Source of the DNA: a bacterium
GTDB taxonomy: Bacteria; Desulfobacterota; Desulfobulbia; Desulfobulbales; Desulfobulbaceae
DNA length: 64,000 nucleotides
Direction: 5' to 3'
NCBI GenBank assembly: GCA_030538155.1
Contig: JAUNUN010000001.1
Location: 102,146 to 166,145, forward strand
Below the pieces are notes generated by a model. That model did not search any database. It saw only the letters and a list, made by a program, of their open reading frames with translations, and had not been told where the DNA came from. This document shows positions 47,004 through 55,459 of this stretch, in pieces; position 1 is the first letter of the stretch; each line of letters starts with the position of its first letter. Position numbers and translations under genes: made by a program.

Positions 47004-50000
47004 TTAGAAAAATCGTATTCTGCAGGCTGGGAGCGCTTCCTCCATACGGGCCGGCAACAGGCACTGATACCACTCCTGACTGGCCGGGGCGATTTCCTGC
47101 AGCGGCCGCGCGGCAATAACCTGACTACAGGCGCGAAGATCGAGCCCGTAGAGCTGTTCCAGTTCAGCTAGGACAGCGCCATCCACTGCACTCAGCATCG
47201 TAGTGTGCACCAGGGACTGATAAGCTGCATTATCCCGCTCAAGCTCCGGTGCGGCAAGAAAGGAGCTAGTCTCGTCTACATCTATTATATAGGGCAGATA
47301 CTTCATCAAAGTATGTTCAAACCATGTGCAGCTAAGCGCTGCACCCTGCAGGCAGATGACGTCAAACCAACCGCAGGCCGCTGGCGACACCTCAAAAAAA
47401 CCGGCCGCATGGGCAACGGCATAGGAATGGATCTGCCCATGAGCAAGTAACTGCCGGGCAAAGGCAAGAATCCTGCTCTTCTCCCGGTCGGCCTCATCCA
47501 GCACCAGCAAAAGTCGTAAACCTGGGCTTGCCGGCGCAACATAGCTCGCGGCAAAGGGCTTGGGCCAGTGCCGGCTGTTCAAAACCAGCCTGGGCTGCAT
47601 GCTGCGGTCATAGTCCACCTTGGAAAGGGTCAGCTTCGGGTTATAGGCCGGATCATGGTACCAGGCATGGGGCCAATTTTTTTTGAGGAGCGACAGCTCA
47701 TTCCAGAAGCGGGTCTTTTTTTCCCTGGTATCTTCCACCCCCCGAGACAGGGATTCATGGTGGTACAGGAGCGCCTGCGGGGTCCACACATTGCGGTAGC
47801 CACGGCTACGCAGCTTCAGGCAGAAATCGACATCGTTATAGCCAACCGGAAAGCGCTCCTCATCCAGTCCGCCCACCTCCTGGTAGAGGGCCTTGCGCAC
47901 TGCCAGGCAGGCCCCGGTGAGCGCCGAATAGCCGCGCAGCAGCAGGGCCAGATTGCAGTAGCCCACGGCATCACCGGGAAACTCCATATACGCATGGGCA
48001 GCGCCTCCGGCTATCCCCAAAAGCACCCCGGCATGCTGGATGTTGCCATTGCCATAGAGCAATTTTGCCCCCACCGCACCCACTTCGGGCAAGAGGGCAA
48101 GCTGCACCATGTTCTGCAACCAATCAGGCGCAATGACCTCGGTATCGTTGTTGAGGAGCACCACCACCTCACCCTGGGCTGCCGCAACCGCCTGATTGTT
48201 CAGGCGGGAGTAGTTGAAGGGCCGCTCATCCCGCAGAAGCCCTACCCTGCCCCGCTGCTCCAGTTCCTGGAAATAGCTGAGACTCTCCTCTTCATCAGAA
48301 CCATTATCAATGAGGATAATTTCAAAGGGCGAATAGGTGGTTTTCGCGACAATGCTCTCCACACAGGTGCGCACCAATGCCGCGCTGTTCCGGGTCGGTA
48401 TGAGGATGGAAACAAGCGGATTATCGCCCGCCTCATCAAAAAACACCTGCTGCACCGAGCCCTTATCCGGGTCGGTCTCCACGCGCGCCGCGATGCCGAG
48501 TCGGCCTAGGTGCTCATTGATTACCTTCAGTGCCGCCATCCGAGCATAGGGTTTTTCAGACACACCCGCAGCGGTGCTGCCGGCACTGATGCGCCAGTGG
48601 TACAAAACCTTGGGGATGTGGACGATCTGCCCTGTCTCCAGGCGCTCCACTACGCGTGCAGCCAGGTCATAGTCTTGTGAACCCTCATAGCCGATGCGGA
48701 AACCGCCGATTGCATCCAAAAGGGCCTTGCGGTACACGCCCAGATGGGTAATCAGATTATGTCCCCAGAACAGGTAGGGATCCCAATCGCTCTTAAAATA
48801 AGGATCCTGGCGCAGCCCCCTGGTATCAATCTTATCCTCATCGGAATAGAGGATGCCCGCATCGGGATGGCGCTGCAGGGCCTCCACCACCCAGAAGAGC
48901 GCGTCTTCCGTAAGCTCGTCATCGTTATCCAAAAGGGCGACAAACTCTCCCTGGGCCAAGGCCAGGGCCGAGTTGGAAGCCCTGGAGATATGACCGTTTT
49001 CTTCGCGGAAGACCACCTTGATGCGGGCATCTTCCTTTTGGTAGCGCTGCAGGATTTCAATAATGCGCTCGTCTGTTGAGGCGTCATCGGCAATGCACAA
49101 TTCCCAGTGAGGATAGAGCTGGGCGCGCACCGACTCAATGGCAGCCGGCAAGAATTCCGGCTCCGGATTGTAGACCGGCATGACAAAGGAGATAAGCGGC
49201 TTATACGAAAATTCCCCAATATGCCCCCGCATGAGGCTTCTGTCCTCATCCTGCAGACCGAAGAAGATCTCACTCCAGGCCGCGTAGCGATTCCCCCGGC
49301 TGATTTCCTGGGGATTGTAGGGCAGTTTGCCCTCCTTGCGGCCAAAACGGAGAAAGTGCAGCAGGGGCGGCAAACCGGAATCCACCACCTCCGGATATTT
49401 GTGCACATACCAGTGGCTGTCAAAGAAGGGGCCCGGATCCCGTCCTTCCGCAGCTCCGATACGCAAATAGTGTAAAAGCGGATTTACGGCCTGGGCCGAG
49501 ACATCCGCATACTTCCACAGATACCAGTCGGTGCTGAAGTATGGGCCCGGATCCCGGCGCTCCCCCACCCCAAAAAGGGCATAGTGCAGTACCGGATCCA
49601 AGTTGTTCTTGACCACCTCCGGGTAGGCATCACGGTACCACTGCACATCAAAGTAGGGGTTCGGGTTCACCCGGCCGCTTTCTATATGCTCCAGGAAATG
49701 CGCCAAGGGGCCGAACCCTGTTGCCCCTGCCTCAGGGTATTCATCCAGGTACCAGCGGGAATCAAAGTAGGGATGCGGGTCGATCGACTCTGCCAAGCCA
49801 TCCAGGCCATGGCTGATGTAGTGCTGCAAGGGGTGGAGCCCCATCTGTCGCGCCTGTGGATACTTCTCCGCATACCAGGCGAGATCAAAATAGGGGTTGG
49901 GCTTAAAGCCGAACTCCTCCCCATGGGCCAGGAAGTGGGCCAAGGGCTCGACTCCCGCCGATTCCGGATAGATGCGACCATACCAGGTCGGATCAAAGTA

Positions 50001-50549
50001 GGGGTTGGGCCAGCACTCTCTCTCCTGCCCATGTCTCAGATAGTGGAGGAGCGGGTGCACATCCTGCTCCGCCTGCATATACCTCTTCTCATACCAGGCG
50101 GTAAAAAAGTAGGGGTTGGGATTGGTGCCTTGCTGAGCTCCGTAGAGCAGGTAGTGCAGGAGCGGATTGAGGCCGCTTCGCGCTGCTTGAGGGTACTCAG
50201 CCAGATACCAGGAAGTAAAAAAATAGGGGCTGGGATTTCGCCCCTCCCCTGCCCCACGGCTGCAGTAGTGCCGGAGCGGATCAACGCCGGTCGCGGCCAG
50301 GGCAGGGTCAGCGGCCAAATAATAGGCCGCATCAAAAAGTGGGATCTCCTGCAAGATTCGTTTCAAGCGGAGAAACTGCAGGTAGTTCTGCGGACTTAAG
50401 CGTCCAGACAACCTTTTTATTGTGCTGCTGACACGGCCCGTCTTTCGATCTGCAGCAGCTTCATCCCCCTGCCAGGCAACCGAACCCATGCGGTGCGGGT
50501 AGAGGTGAATGTTTTCTACCCAACCCTGACTGCTTCCATCCTTACTCAT
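47004..50549 (-). CDS. Giant glycosyltransferase: nine N-terminal repeats and two GT2 domains (1181 aa)
   Basis: Residues about 70-410 comprise nine repeats with tyrosines of the W-Y or Y-Y pair at 77, 115, 153, 190, 226, 267, 305, 343 and 381. Two GT2 domains follow. The first opens I-S-F-V-M-P-V-Y-N (about 453) with A-D-D-A-S-T-D-E and L-D-N-D-D-E and Q-D-Y-D-L. The second opens V-S-I-L-I-P-T-R-N with I-D-N-G-S-D-E, L-N-N-D-T-E and N-D-V-D-F-C-L. Both appear catalytically intact. A C-terminal region of about 180 residues is unrecognised. It likely extends the polymer with two linkages in turn, as in O-antigen polymerases such as WbdA; this is inference. Both neighbours are in the same transcript direction. 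Confidence 0.82.
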   Translation of the reverse strand: MSKDGSSQGWVENIHLYPHRMGSVAWQGDEAAADRKTGRVSSTIKRLSGRLSPQNYLQFLRLKRILQEIPLFDAAYYLAADPALAATGVDPLRHYCSRGAGEGRNPSPYFFTSWYLAEYPQAARSGLNPLLHYLLYGAQQGTNPNPYFFTAWYEKRYMQAEQDVHPLLHYLRHGQERECWPNPYFDPTWYGRIYPESAGVEPLAHFLAHGEEFGFKPNPYFDLAWYAEKYPQARQMGLHPLQHYISHGLDGLAESIDPHPYFDSRWYLDEYPEAGATGFGPLAHFLEHIESGRVNPNPYFDVQWYRDAYPEVVKNNLDPVLHYALFGVGERRDPGPYFSTDWYLWKYADVSAQAVNPLLHYLRIGAAEGRDPGPFFDSHWYVHKYPEVVDSGLPPLLHFLRFGRKEGKLPYNPQEISRGNRYAAWSEIFFGLQDEDRSLMRGHIGEFSYKPLISFVMPVYNPEPEFLPAAIESVRAQLYPHWELCIADDASTDERIIEILQRYQKEDARIKVVFREENGHISRASNSALALAQGEFVALLDNDDELTEDALFWVVEALQRHPDAGILYSDEDKIDTRGLRQDPYFKSDWDPYLFWGHNLITHLGVYRKALLDAIGGFRIGYEGSQDYDLAARVVERLETGQIVHIPKVLYHWRISAGSTAAGVSEKPYARMAALKVINEHLGRLGIAARVETDPDKGSVQQVFFDEAGDNPLVSILIPTRNSAALVRTCVESIVAKTTYSPFEIILIDNGSDEEESLSYFQELEQRGRVGLLRDERPFNYSRLNNQAVAAAQGEVVVLLNNDTEVIAPDWLQNMVQLALLPEVGAVGAKLLYGNGNIQHAGVLLGIAGGAAHAYMEFPGDAVGYCNLALLLRGYSALTGACLAVRKALYQEVGGLDEERFPVGYNDVDFCLKLRSRGYRNVWTPQALLYHHESLSRGVEDTREKKTRFWNELSLLKKNWPHAWYHDPAYNPKLTLSKVDYDRSMQPRLVLNSRHWPKPFAASYVAPASPGLRLLLVLDEADREKSRILAFARQLLAHGQIHSYAVAHAAGFFEVSPAACGWFDVICLQGAALSCTWFEHTLMKYLPYIIDVDETSSFLAAPELERDNAAYQSLVHTTMLSAVDGAVLAELEQLYGLDLRACSQVIAARPLQEIAPASQEWYQCLLPARMEEALPACRIRFF
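49319..50342. repeat. Nine tandem coding repeats, about 114 bp each
   Basis: These encode the N-terminal array of the giant transferase. The period is about 114 bp (36-41 codons), and the stretch GTAGGGGTTGGG-like recurs in plus-strand reading near 49648, 49761, 49890, 49989 and 50104. The best conserved protein block is P-N-P-Y-F-D-x-x-W-Y. Divergence among copies shows it is an old array, though central copies are similar enough at DNA level to recombine. Confidence 0.85.
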
Positions 50550-50639
50550 TTCCGTTCACTACTCCTCAAGCCTCCTTCAAGCCGGTGCAAGTACGCCGGG
50601 AACCAGCCAGGCCTTTGCCCAGGGCACGCTTTGCGGCCA

Positions 50640-51461
50640 TCACAGCACATCCGCAAAGCCCTTGCGCGTCTTCTGAAACCAGGCAAAGCCCAGGCAGGTA
50701 ATGATAAGAGATGAGGCATAGCAGTACAGAATGAGGAGAATATCTACCCCGCCGCGGCCGAAGAGCATGGCCCTGGCCTGCTCAATAATGGGGGTGAGCG
50801 GGTTGAGGTGCATGATGAAGCGGAAATTCTCGGGCACGCTTGAGATCGAATAAAAGATCGGCGAAAGAAACAGCAGGACCGTGGTGATGATGCCCACCAG
50901 TTGCGCCACGTCCCGCAGATACACCCCAAGGGAAGCCAACCACCAGGAGATGCCCACAGTGAGCAGAAAAAGCGGAATGAGCACCACCGGAAAAAACAGG
51001 ATGCTCCACGATGGCAGGCCGAAAAAAACCAGGTAGGCCAAGAGCCAAACGAGAAAACTGATGCCCAAATGAAAAACCGCACTGCCCAGGTTGATCCAGG
51101 GCAGGATCTCCAACGGATACACCACCTTTTTCACGTAACTGGTATTAGCCAGGATAAGCCCAGGCGCGCGATTGATGCACTCGGCAAAAACCGAGTACAC
51201 CATCAAGCCGGCAAAGAGCACCATGGCGAATTCAACCTTGGAATCGCTGGAGGCCGACGGCCAGCGCGCCTTGAAAACCACGCTGAAGACAAAGGTGTAG
51301 ACGGCCAGCATGAAAAGCGGGTGAAAAAAAGACCAGAATATACCAAGAACCGATCCGCGATAACGGCCGAGCACCTCGCGCTGGATGGATTTTTTAATGA
51401 GGTAGCGATTGCGCCACAGGCTGGCGACAATCTCCTGGGGGAAAAGCGAAAACTGCTGCAT
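50640..51461 (-). CDS. wzm: Polysaccharide ABC exporter permease (Wzm/KpsM type)
   Basis: The 273-residue ABC-2 permease has a cytoplasmic N-terminus with the L-G-R-Y-R-G-S-V-L-G-I-F-W-S-F coupling helix motif and six membrane segments. A late N-P-L-T-P-I-I-E-Q-A-R segment follows, typical of O-antigen and teichoic acid exporters. It would carry undecaprenyl-linked polymer across the inner membrane. Its ATPase partner (Wzt/KpsT) normally lies immediately next to it, but neither neighbour nor any gene in the window encodes an ABC ATPase. It is the first gene of the polysaccharide run in transcription order. Confidence 0.88.
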   Translation of the reverse strand: MQQFSLFPQEIVASLWRNRYLIKKSIQREVLGRYRGSVLGIFWSFFHPLFMLAVYTFVFSVVFKARWPSASSDSKVEFAMVLFAGLMVYSVFAECINRAPGLILANTSYVKKVVYPLEILPWINLGSAVFHLGISFLVWLLAYLVFFGLPSWSILFFPVVLIPLFLLTVGISWWLASLGVYLRDVAQLVGIITTVLLFLSPIFYSISSVPENFRFIMHLNPLTPIIEQARAMLFGRGGVDILLILYCYASSLIITCLGFAWFQKTRKGFADVL

Positions 51462-51487
51462 ACCGGTGTTCTAAATCCAAAACAGAC

Positions 51488-51516
51488 ATTAAAAAATTGA
51501 TCAAGTCGCTGTACAA
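51488..51516 (-). promoter_or_regulatory. Possible promoter of the polysaccharide run
   Basis: On the minus strand TTGTAC (51511-51516) and TTTAAT (51488-51493) are 17 bp apart, just upstream of wzm and downstream of a terminator. The -35 match is weak. Confidence 0.35.
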
Positions 51517-51532
51517 GCTTACCGATACTCGT

Positions 51533-51585
51533 AAAAAAGGCCCTTGCACACGGCTCGCTTATGCTCGCCTGCGCAAAGGCCTTTT
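51533..51585. terminator. Intrinsic terminator after the HhH protein gene
   Basis: AAAAGGCCCTTGC and GCAAAGGCCTTTT pair over 13 bp with one mismatch. On the minus strand the stem is followed by TTTTTT. The enclosed loop carries a direct repeat GCTCGC-TTAT-GCTCGC. It insulates the HhH gene from wzm. Confidence 0.8.
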
Positions 51586-51640
51586 ATGCAACGATACTCC
51601 GGAAACGACCAAGCCGTATCTTCTACCCAAATTTTAAAAA

Positions 51641-51895
51641 CTATTTATCAATAGTTATCTCATCTTTGATCTTTCCCAAAATCTTATCACCAATTCCTTT
51701 GACCTTATTGAGCTCATCCACGGCTTTGAAAGGACCATTTGCCTCCCGGTATTGAATGATGGCTTCTGCCTTTGCCGGGCCTATGCCCGGCAAAGCGGTC
51801 AGTTCCTGGGCTGTTGCCGTGTTAATGTTTACTTTGGCGAATGCTGCGGTAGCGAAGAAAAGCAAAAAAATCAAAGTGAAAAAAACTTTTTTCAT
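51641..51895 (-). CDS. Small exported helix-hairpin-helix protein, ComEA-like
   Basis: The 84 residues comprise a signal peptide (M-K-K-V-F-F-T-L...A-F-A) and one double HhH domain, V-N-I-N-T-A-T-A-Q-E-L-T-A-L-P-G-I-G followed by V-K-G-I-G-D-K-I. This is the ComEA C-terminal module that binds double-stranded DNA during uptake; the N-terminal membrane-anchored oligomerisation region of Gram-positive ComEA is absent, as in Gram-negative versions. No comEC or pilus genes are in the window. AGGAGG lies 6 nt upstream of the ATG. It has its own promoter and terminator. Confidence 0.88.
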   Translation of the reverse strand: MKKVFFTLIFLLFFATAAFAKVNINTATAQELTALPGIGPAKAEAIIQYREANGPFKAVDELNKVKGIGDKILGKIKDEITIDK

Positions 51896-52011
51896 TTCTA
51901 CCCTCCTGACTTACAAGATGGTTTGCATACTGCACGGCCTGCATCCCGGAGTTATACACATCTTCCAACCCGTAGTTCACATTCTCCTATTAAGAGGTCT
52001 CAATAAGCAAT

Positions 52012-52041
52012 TATATATTCGTTATGCTGGTTTTTTGTCAA
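52012..52041 (-). promoter_or_regulatory. Sigma-70-type promoter of the HhH protein gene
   Basis: On the minus strand a perfect TTGACA (52036-52041) is followed after 18 bp by TATATA (52012-52017), with TATAAT overlapping 2 bp further on. The leader would be about 110 nt. Confidence 0.65.
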
Positions 52042-52095
52042 TCTCAAAGAAGCAAGAACGCCTTAAAGGAAAGCTACCGGCCTCCTCGTTCCTAC

Positions 52096-52680
52096 TTATA
52101 TCTGCAGGCTGATCAGGGGATGTTTTTCCACAATCTCAAGCATGCTCGTATATGTAATATCTTCCCGGTCAAACCTCAGCTGTGCCGGTGCCTGGAAGAT
52201 ATCTTTCCGCCATGCCGAAAAATCGTACAAGGCACGGCCTTCGACCAATGCGCCTGCGGCTAACAGATCACAAACCCGATCAATGGCAATGTGGTTGAAG
52301 AATTTCACCTTGACGAAGCCCGGCTCCCCTGCTCCTGCAGCCCCAGCCTTAACCACCTGACTGCGCAGGGATCCATGCAAACCCTGGCGTCTGAAGATGG
52401 CCCCGGCAAGCCCGGGCATGGCAGCAGACAGGGCCACAGTAGTGCCGGGCGCGAGTACTGCGTTAAAACTGTCGACCGCAACACCATTGATAAAGATGGT
52501 CTGCACGCGCTCTTCCAAATATTTCTGCGAGAACCCAGGCAGGGCGAGCAAAAAATCGCCCAAGATCACTGGCTGTTCGATTAGGTAGAGAATGCCGTGC
52601 TGGAGCAGCGATGCCAAGGCCGCTATTTTGTTCTCGGGTAGCGTAATCGTCAACAGAGGTGGGGCTGGATGGGGGAGCAT
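52096..52680 (-). CDS. Unrecognised 194-residue protein beside the ThiF-like gene
   Basis: I cannot name this family. The centre (about 60-105) reads V-Q-T-I-F-I-N-G-V-A-V-D followed by L-A-P-G-T-T-V-A-L-S-A-A-M-P-G-L-A-G-A and then R-R-Q-G. The strand-loop pattern, with the G-x-x-V-A-L segment, recalls the end of MoaD/ThiS beta-grasp proteins, but there is no terminal Gly-Gly. The C-terminus ends in a plain H-P-L-I-S-L-Q-I. No signal peptide is present. It is divergent from the E1-like gene at 52756 across about 75 bp, and close to the MoeA and MoaD genes, so a part in pterin-cofactor handling is possible. The start lacks a clear Shine-Dalgarno. Confidence 0.6.
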   Translation of the reverse strand: MLPHPAPPLLTITLPENKIAALASLLQHGILYLIEQPVILGDFLLALPGFSQKYLEERVQTIFINGVAVDSFNAVLAPGTTVALSAAMPGLAGAIFRRQGLHGSLRSQVVKAGAAGAGEPGFVKVKFFNHIAIDRVCDLLAAGALVEGRALYDFSAWRKDIFQAPAQLRFDREDITYTSMLEIVEKHPLISLQI

Positions 52681-52755
52681 AAGAGGCGGTACCGTGTTTG
52701 AAACCGTGTATGCGGTTGAGAAAGTTGCTCCTGTCGGCTAAAAGCGGACAGAAAA

Positions 52756-53478
52756 ATGTTGATCCTCCGCGCGAACAGAAGACTACACCTACCGATGCTG
52801 ACAACAAACGATCTTTTTACCCGCAACCTGGGCGCGCTTACCAAGGCGCAGCAGGAAGTTCTCCACAAAAGCCGTGCGGCCGTGATCGGCTGCGGAGGCC
52901 TTGGCTGCTACGTGGTCGAGGAACTGGTGCGCTTGGGGTTGGGGAGCCTGCAGGTTTTTGATCCGGACGTCTTTTCACCCAGCAACTGCAACCGGCAACT
53001 CTATGCCCTGCAGGAAACCCTGGGCCACAACAAGGCCGAGGTGGCGGCTAGGCGGGCAAGGCAGATCAACCCGCTCTGTTCTGTGCAGACCTGTGCGCAG
53101 GACTTTCGCCAAACCACTGCAGAGCAAGCTCTGCAAGTTGATATAGTTCTCGACTGCCTGGATACCATTCCAACCAGGCTCGATCTGGCCGAACTGTGCC
53201 TGAACCGCAATCTGCCTCTGGTGCATGCAGCCGTGCATGGCTGGTACGGACAGGTGGGTGTGCAACTCCCGGGCACGAATCTGCTCACCCGACTGTACCC
53301 AAAGCCCAGAGAACAGTACCCGCAACAGAGTCCGCCGGTCCTCGCCTTCACCGTGGCGGTGGTCGCAAGCCTACAAGTCGCTGAGGTGGTCAAGTGGCTG
53401 CTCAACCTGCCTTCACCCCTGCACAATACATACATGCAGATCGACCTGAAATCCTGCGACTTTCAGCTCATCGCCTGA
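52756..53478 (+). CDS. ThiF/MoeB/HesA-family E1-like adenylyltransferase
   Basis: The 240-residue protein has the ATP-binding V-I-G-C-G-G-L-G-C-Y, F-D-P-D-V-F-S-P-S-N-C-N-R-Q and the L-G-x-N-K motif with the conserved Lys. D-C-L-D-T-I-P-T-R then carries the metal-binding aspartate. It should adenylate the C-terminal glycine of a MoaD- or ThiS-like protein; the MoaD at 56795 is the obvious candidate. The paired zinc C-x-x-C motifs of MoeB are not present. ATG 52756 is used because GGACAG lies just upstream, but ATG 52795 would give a more family-like start. Confidence 0.82.
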   Translation: MLILRANRRLHLPMLTTNDLFTRNLGALTKAQQEVLHKSRAAVIGCGGLGCYVVEELVRLGLGSLQVFDPDVFSPSNCNRQLYALQETLGHNKAEVAARRARQINPLCSVQTCAQDFRQTTAEQALQVDIVLDCLDTIPTRLDLAELCLNRNLPLVHAAVHGWYGQVGVQLPGTNLLTRLYPKPREQYPQQSPPVLAFTVAVVASLQVAEVVKWLLNLPSPLHNTYMQIDLKSCDFQLIA

Positions 53479-53501
53479 CCGGCCCCGCAGATCTGGCCTT
53501 T

Positions 53502-55427
53502 TTACAGCGCCACCTCTTTACCGGTATCACGGGTGGAATATCCCCCCATTTGCTCCACGGTCTGTTGAAAGGATGGCGTCTTGATGATCTGCACAATGGC
53601 CTGAGTCATCGGCGTTTCAAACAAAGCCCCTGGAATGAGCAGGTCATAGCGTTCTTCCACCAGCGGCACAAAATCAAGGCCCAGGGCATTGGCCGCACTC
53701 TTGATGCCAAGACCGGTATCTGCTTTACCGGAAAGCACGGCCACCGCCACCGCCATATGGGTGTATTCATCCTGGTTGTAGCCGATGATGCCGTCTGCAT
53801 CGAGCCCGTTGCGGGTCAGCTCATAGTCCAACAGCACCCGGGTGCCTGAACCGGCCTGCCGGTTGATAAAGGTGCAGCCGTCTGCAAAAAGATCATGGAT
53901 GCCGCTGATTCTCCTCGGGTTACCTTTGGGGACGATAAAGCCCTGCTCGCGGTGCACCAGGGTGATGATGCGCACATCTTCACCGGGCAGATACTTACGG
54001 ATATAGCTGGTGTTGTAGGAACCATCCGCCGGATCGAGCAGATGAGAGCCGGCCAGATGGCACATGCCGTCCTTAATGGCCATGATGCCGCCCAGGCTGC
54101 CTACATGGGTGGAGGCCAGCGGAAAAGCGGGCTCTTGCCGGCGCAGGTAATCGTTGAGCAGATCGAGGGTGAGATCATGGCTGCCGGTGCAGAGGATGGT
54201 GCGCTCCACCTCGGCCTGCGGCACAAGCAGGTCTATGTCAACAAGACGCCCCTGCTTCTCGCCCTCAAAAGCTGCCGGAATGCGGAGCATGCCGTTGGCC
54301 CTGGTCAGGGTGGTGATCGCGCCCGCTCCCTTTTTAAGGGGCACGGCCACAAACTGCTCGCCGACCCTGCCCAGAACCATGCGCCTGAACTCCTCCATGC
54401 CTGCCGAGGAAGGTACATCCCTGGCCAGTTGCGCGCTCACGCTCACCGGCTGGGACAGGGCAAGGCCCTGCATCTTGGCCAAAAGGGGAACGACAAACTG
54501 TTCCATGGCAATAATGGCTGAAACCGGGTAGCCGGGCAGGCCGACAACGGGTTTTTCCTGCACCGCAGCCAAGATGGTGGGCTTACCGGGCATGATCGTG
54601 ACCCCATGCACCAGCACCTCGCCCAGTTCCTCCACGATCCGCACCGTGTAGTCGGAACTGCCGGCGGAGGAACCTGCATTGATGATCACCAGATCAGCAT
54701 CTTCGCTCAGTGTCTTGAGCAGATGCGCTTTGATGGCAGCAAAATCATCGGCAACAATGGGGCTGACTACTGCCTCTGCCCCGGCTTCTTCAGCTATAGA
54801 GGCCAGCACCGCCGAGTTGGACTCGATAATCCGGCCCGCCGGGATACCTGCAAGCTCTTCATTCAGCTCGATCAGCTCGTTGCCGGTGGGGATGATCACC
54901 ACCTTCGGCTTTCTGCGCACCCGGAGTGTGGCGCAACCGCCGGTGAGCAGGGCTCCTATATCCGAGGGCTGCAAATGATGGCCGGTGGGGAAGAGCAACT
55001 CGGTGGCCACAATATCCTCACCCACCTTGCGCACATGCTGCCAGGGATACACCGGGGCACGAATAAGCGCCTCCTTGCCGTCTGCGCCAAGCAGTACCTG
55101 CTCGATCATGATCACCGCGTTCTTGCCTTCCGGCAGGGGATAACCGGTATTGATCATGATAGCCTGACCGGTATCCAGACGCAGGCTCAGCGGGTTTTCA
55201 TCACTTGCGCCAAAGGTCTCTTCAGCACGCACCGCCAGGCCATCCATGGCAGCGGAATGAAAGGAGGGCGAGGAGTATTTGGCGCTCACCGGCCCGGCCG
55301 TCACCCGGCCGCAGGCCTTGCGGGAAGAAATCGTCTCCTCCCCTGTTTTCAGGGCGCTAAAGTGTGCCCAAAAGCGCTCCTGCGCCTCCTGGCGGGACTG
55401 CATGTGCAGATAGATTTTCCGTTGCAT
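53502..55427 (-). CDS. moeA: MoeA fused to a C-terminal periplasmic-binding-like domain
   Basis: The 641 residues comprise two parts. Residues 1-410 are MoeA, which inserts molybdate or tungstate into adenylated pterin: S-A-M-D-G-L-A, P-T-G-N-E-L, N-A-G-S-S-A-G-S-S-D-Y, P-G-K-P-T-I-L-A and G-L-P-G-Y-P-V-S. From about 415 a PBP-like domain follows (C-T-G-S-H-D-L-T-L-D, H-V-G-S-L-G-G, N-R-Q-A-G-S-G-T-R and G-Y-N-Q-D-E-Y-T-H), the domain seen in ModE/LysR-like oxyanion sensors. The fusion suggests oxyanion recognition coupled to insertion. A pair of MoeA types is known in tungsten users, where each may serve one metal; this is inference here. Confidence 0.87.
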   Translation of the reverse strand: MQRKIYLHMQSRQEAQERFWAHFSALKTGEETISSRKACGRVTAGPVSAKYSSPSFHSAAMDGLAVRAEETFGASDENPLSLRLDTGQAIMINTGYPLPEGKNAVIMIEQVLLGADGKEALIRAPVYPWQHVRKVGEDIVATELLFPTGHHLQPSDIGALLTGGCATLRVRRKPKVVIIPTGNELIELNEELAGIPAGRIIESNSAVLASIAEEAGAEAVVSPIVADDFAAIKAHLLKTLSEDADLVIINAGSSAGSSDYTVRIVEELGEVLVHGVTIMPGKPTILAAVQEKPVVGLPGYPVSAIIAMEQFVVPLLAKMQGLALSQPVSVSAQLARDVPSSAGMEEFRRMVLGRVGEQFVAVPLKKGAGAITTLTRANGMLRIPAAFEGEKQGRLVDIDLLVPQAEVERTILCTGSHDLTLDLLNDYLRRQEPAFPLASTHVGSLGGIMAIKDGMCHLAGSHLLDPADGSYNTSYIRKYLPGEDVRIITLVHREQGFIVPKGNPRRISGIHDLFADGCTFINRQAGSGTRVLLDYELTRNGLDADGIIGYNQDEYTHMAVAVAVLSGKADTGLGIKSAANALGLDFVPLVEERYDLLIPGALFETPMTQAIVQIIKTPSFQQTVEQMGGYSTRDTGKEVAL

Positions 55428-55459
55428 GGCACGTGTTTCAACCTTCGTTTATGACGCTT

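Noticed and set aside
49319..50342. CRISPR-like array because of regular 114-bp repetition
   Set aside because: The repeats are in frame, encode protein repeats and have no conserved 25-37 bp unit with unique spacers.
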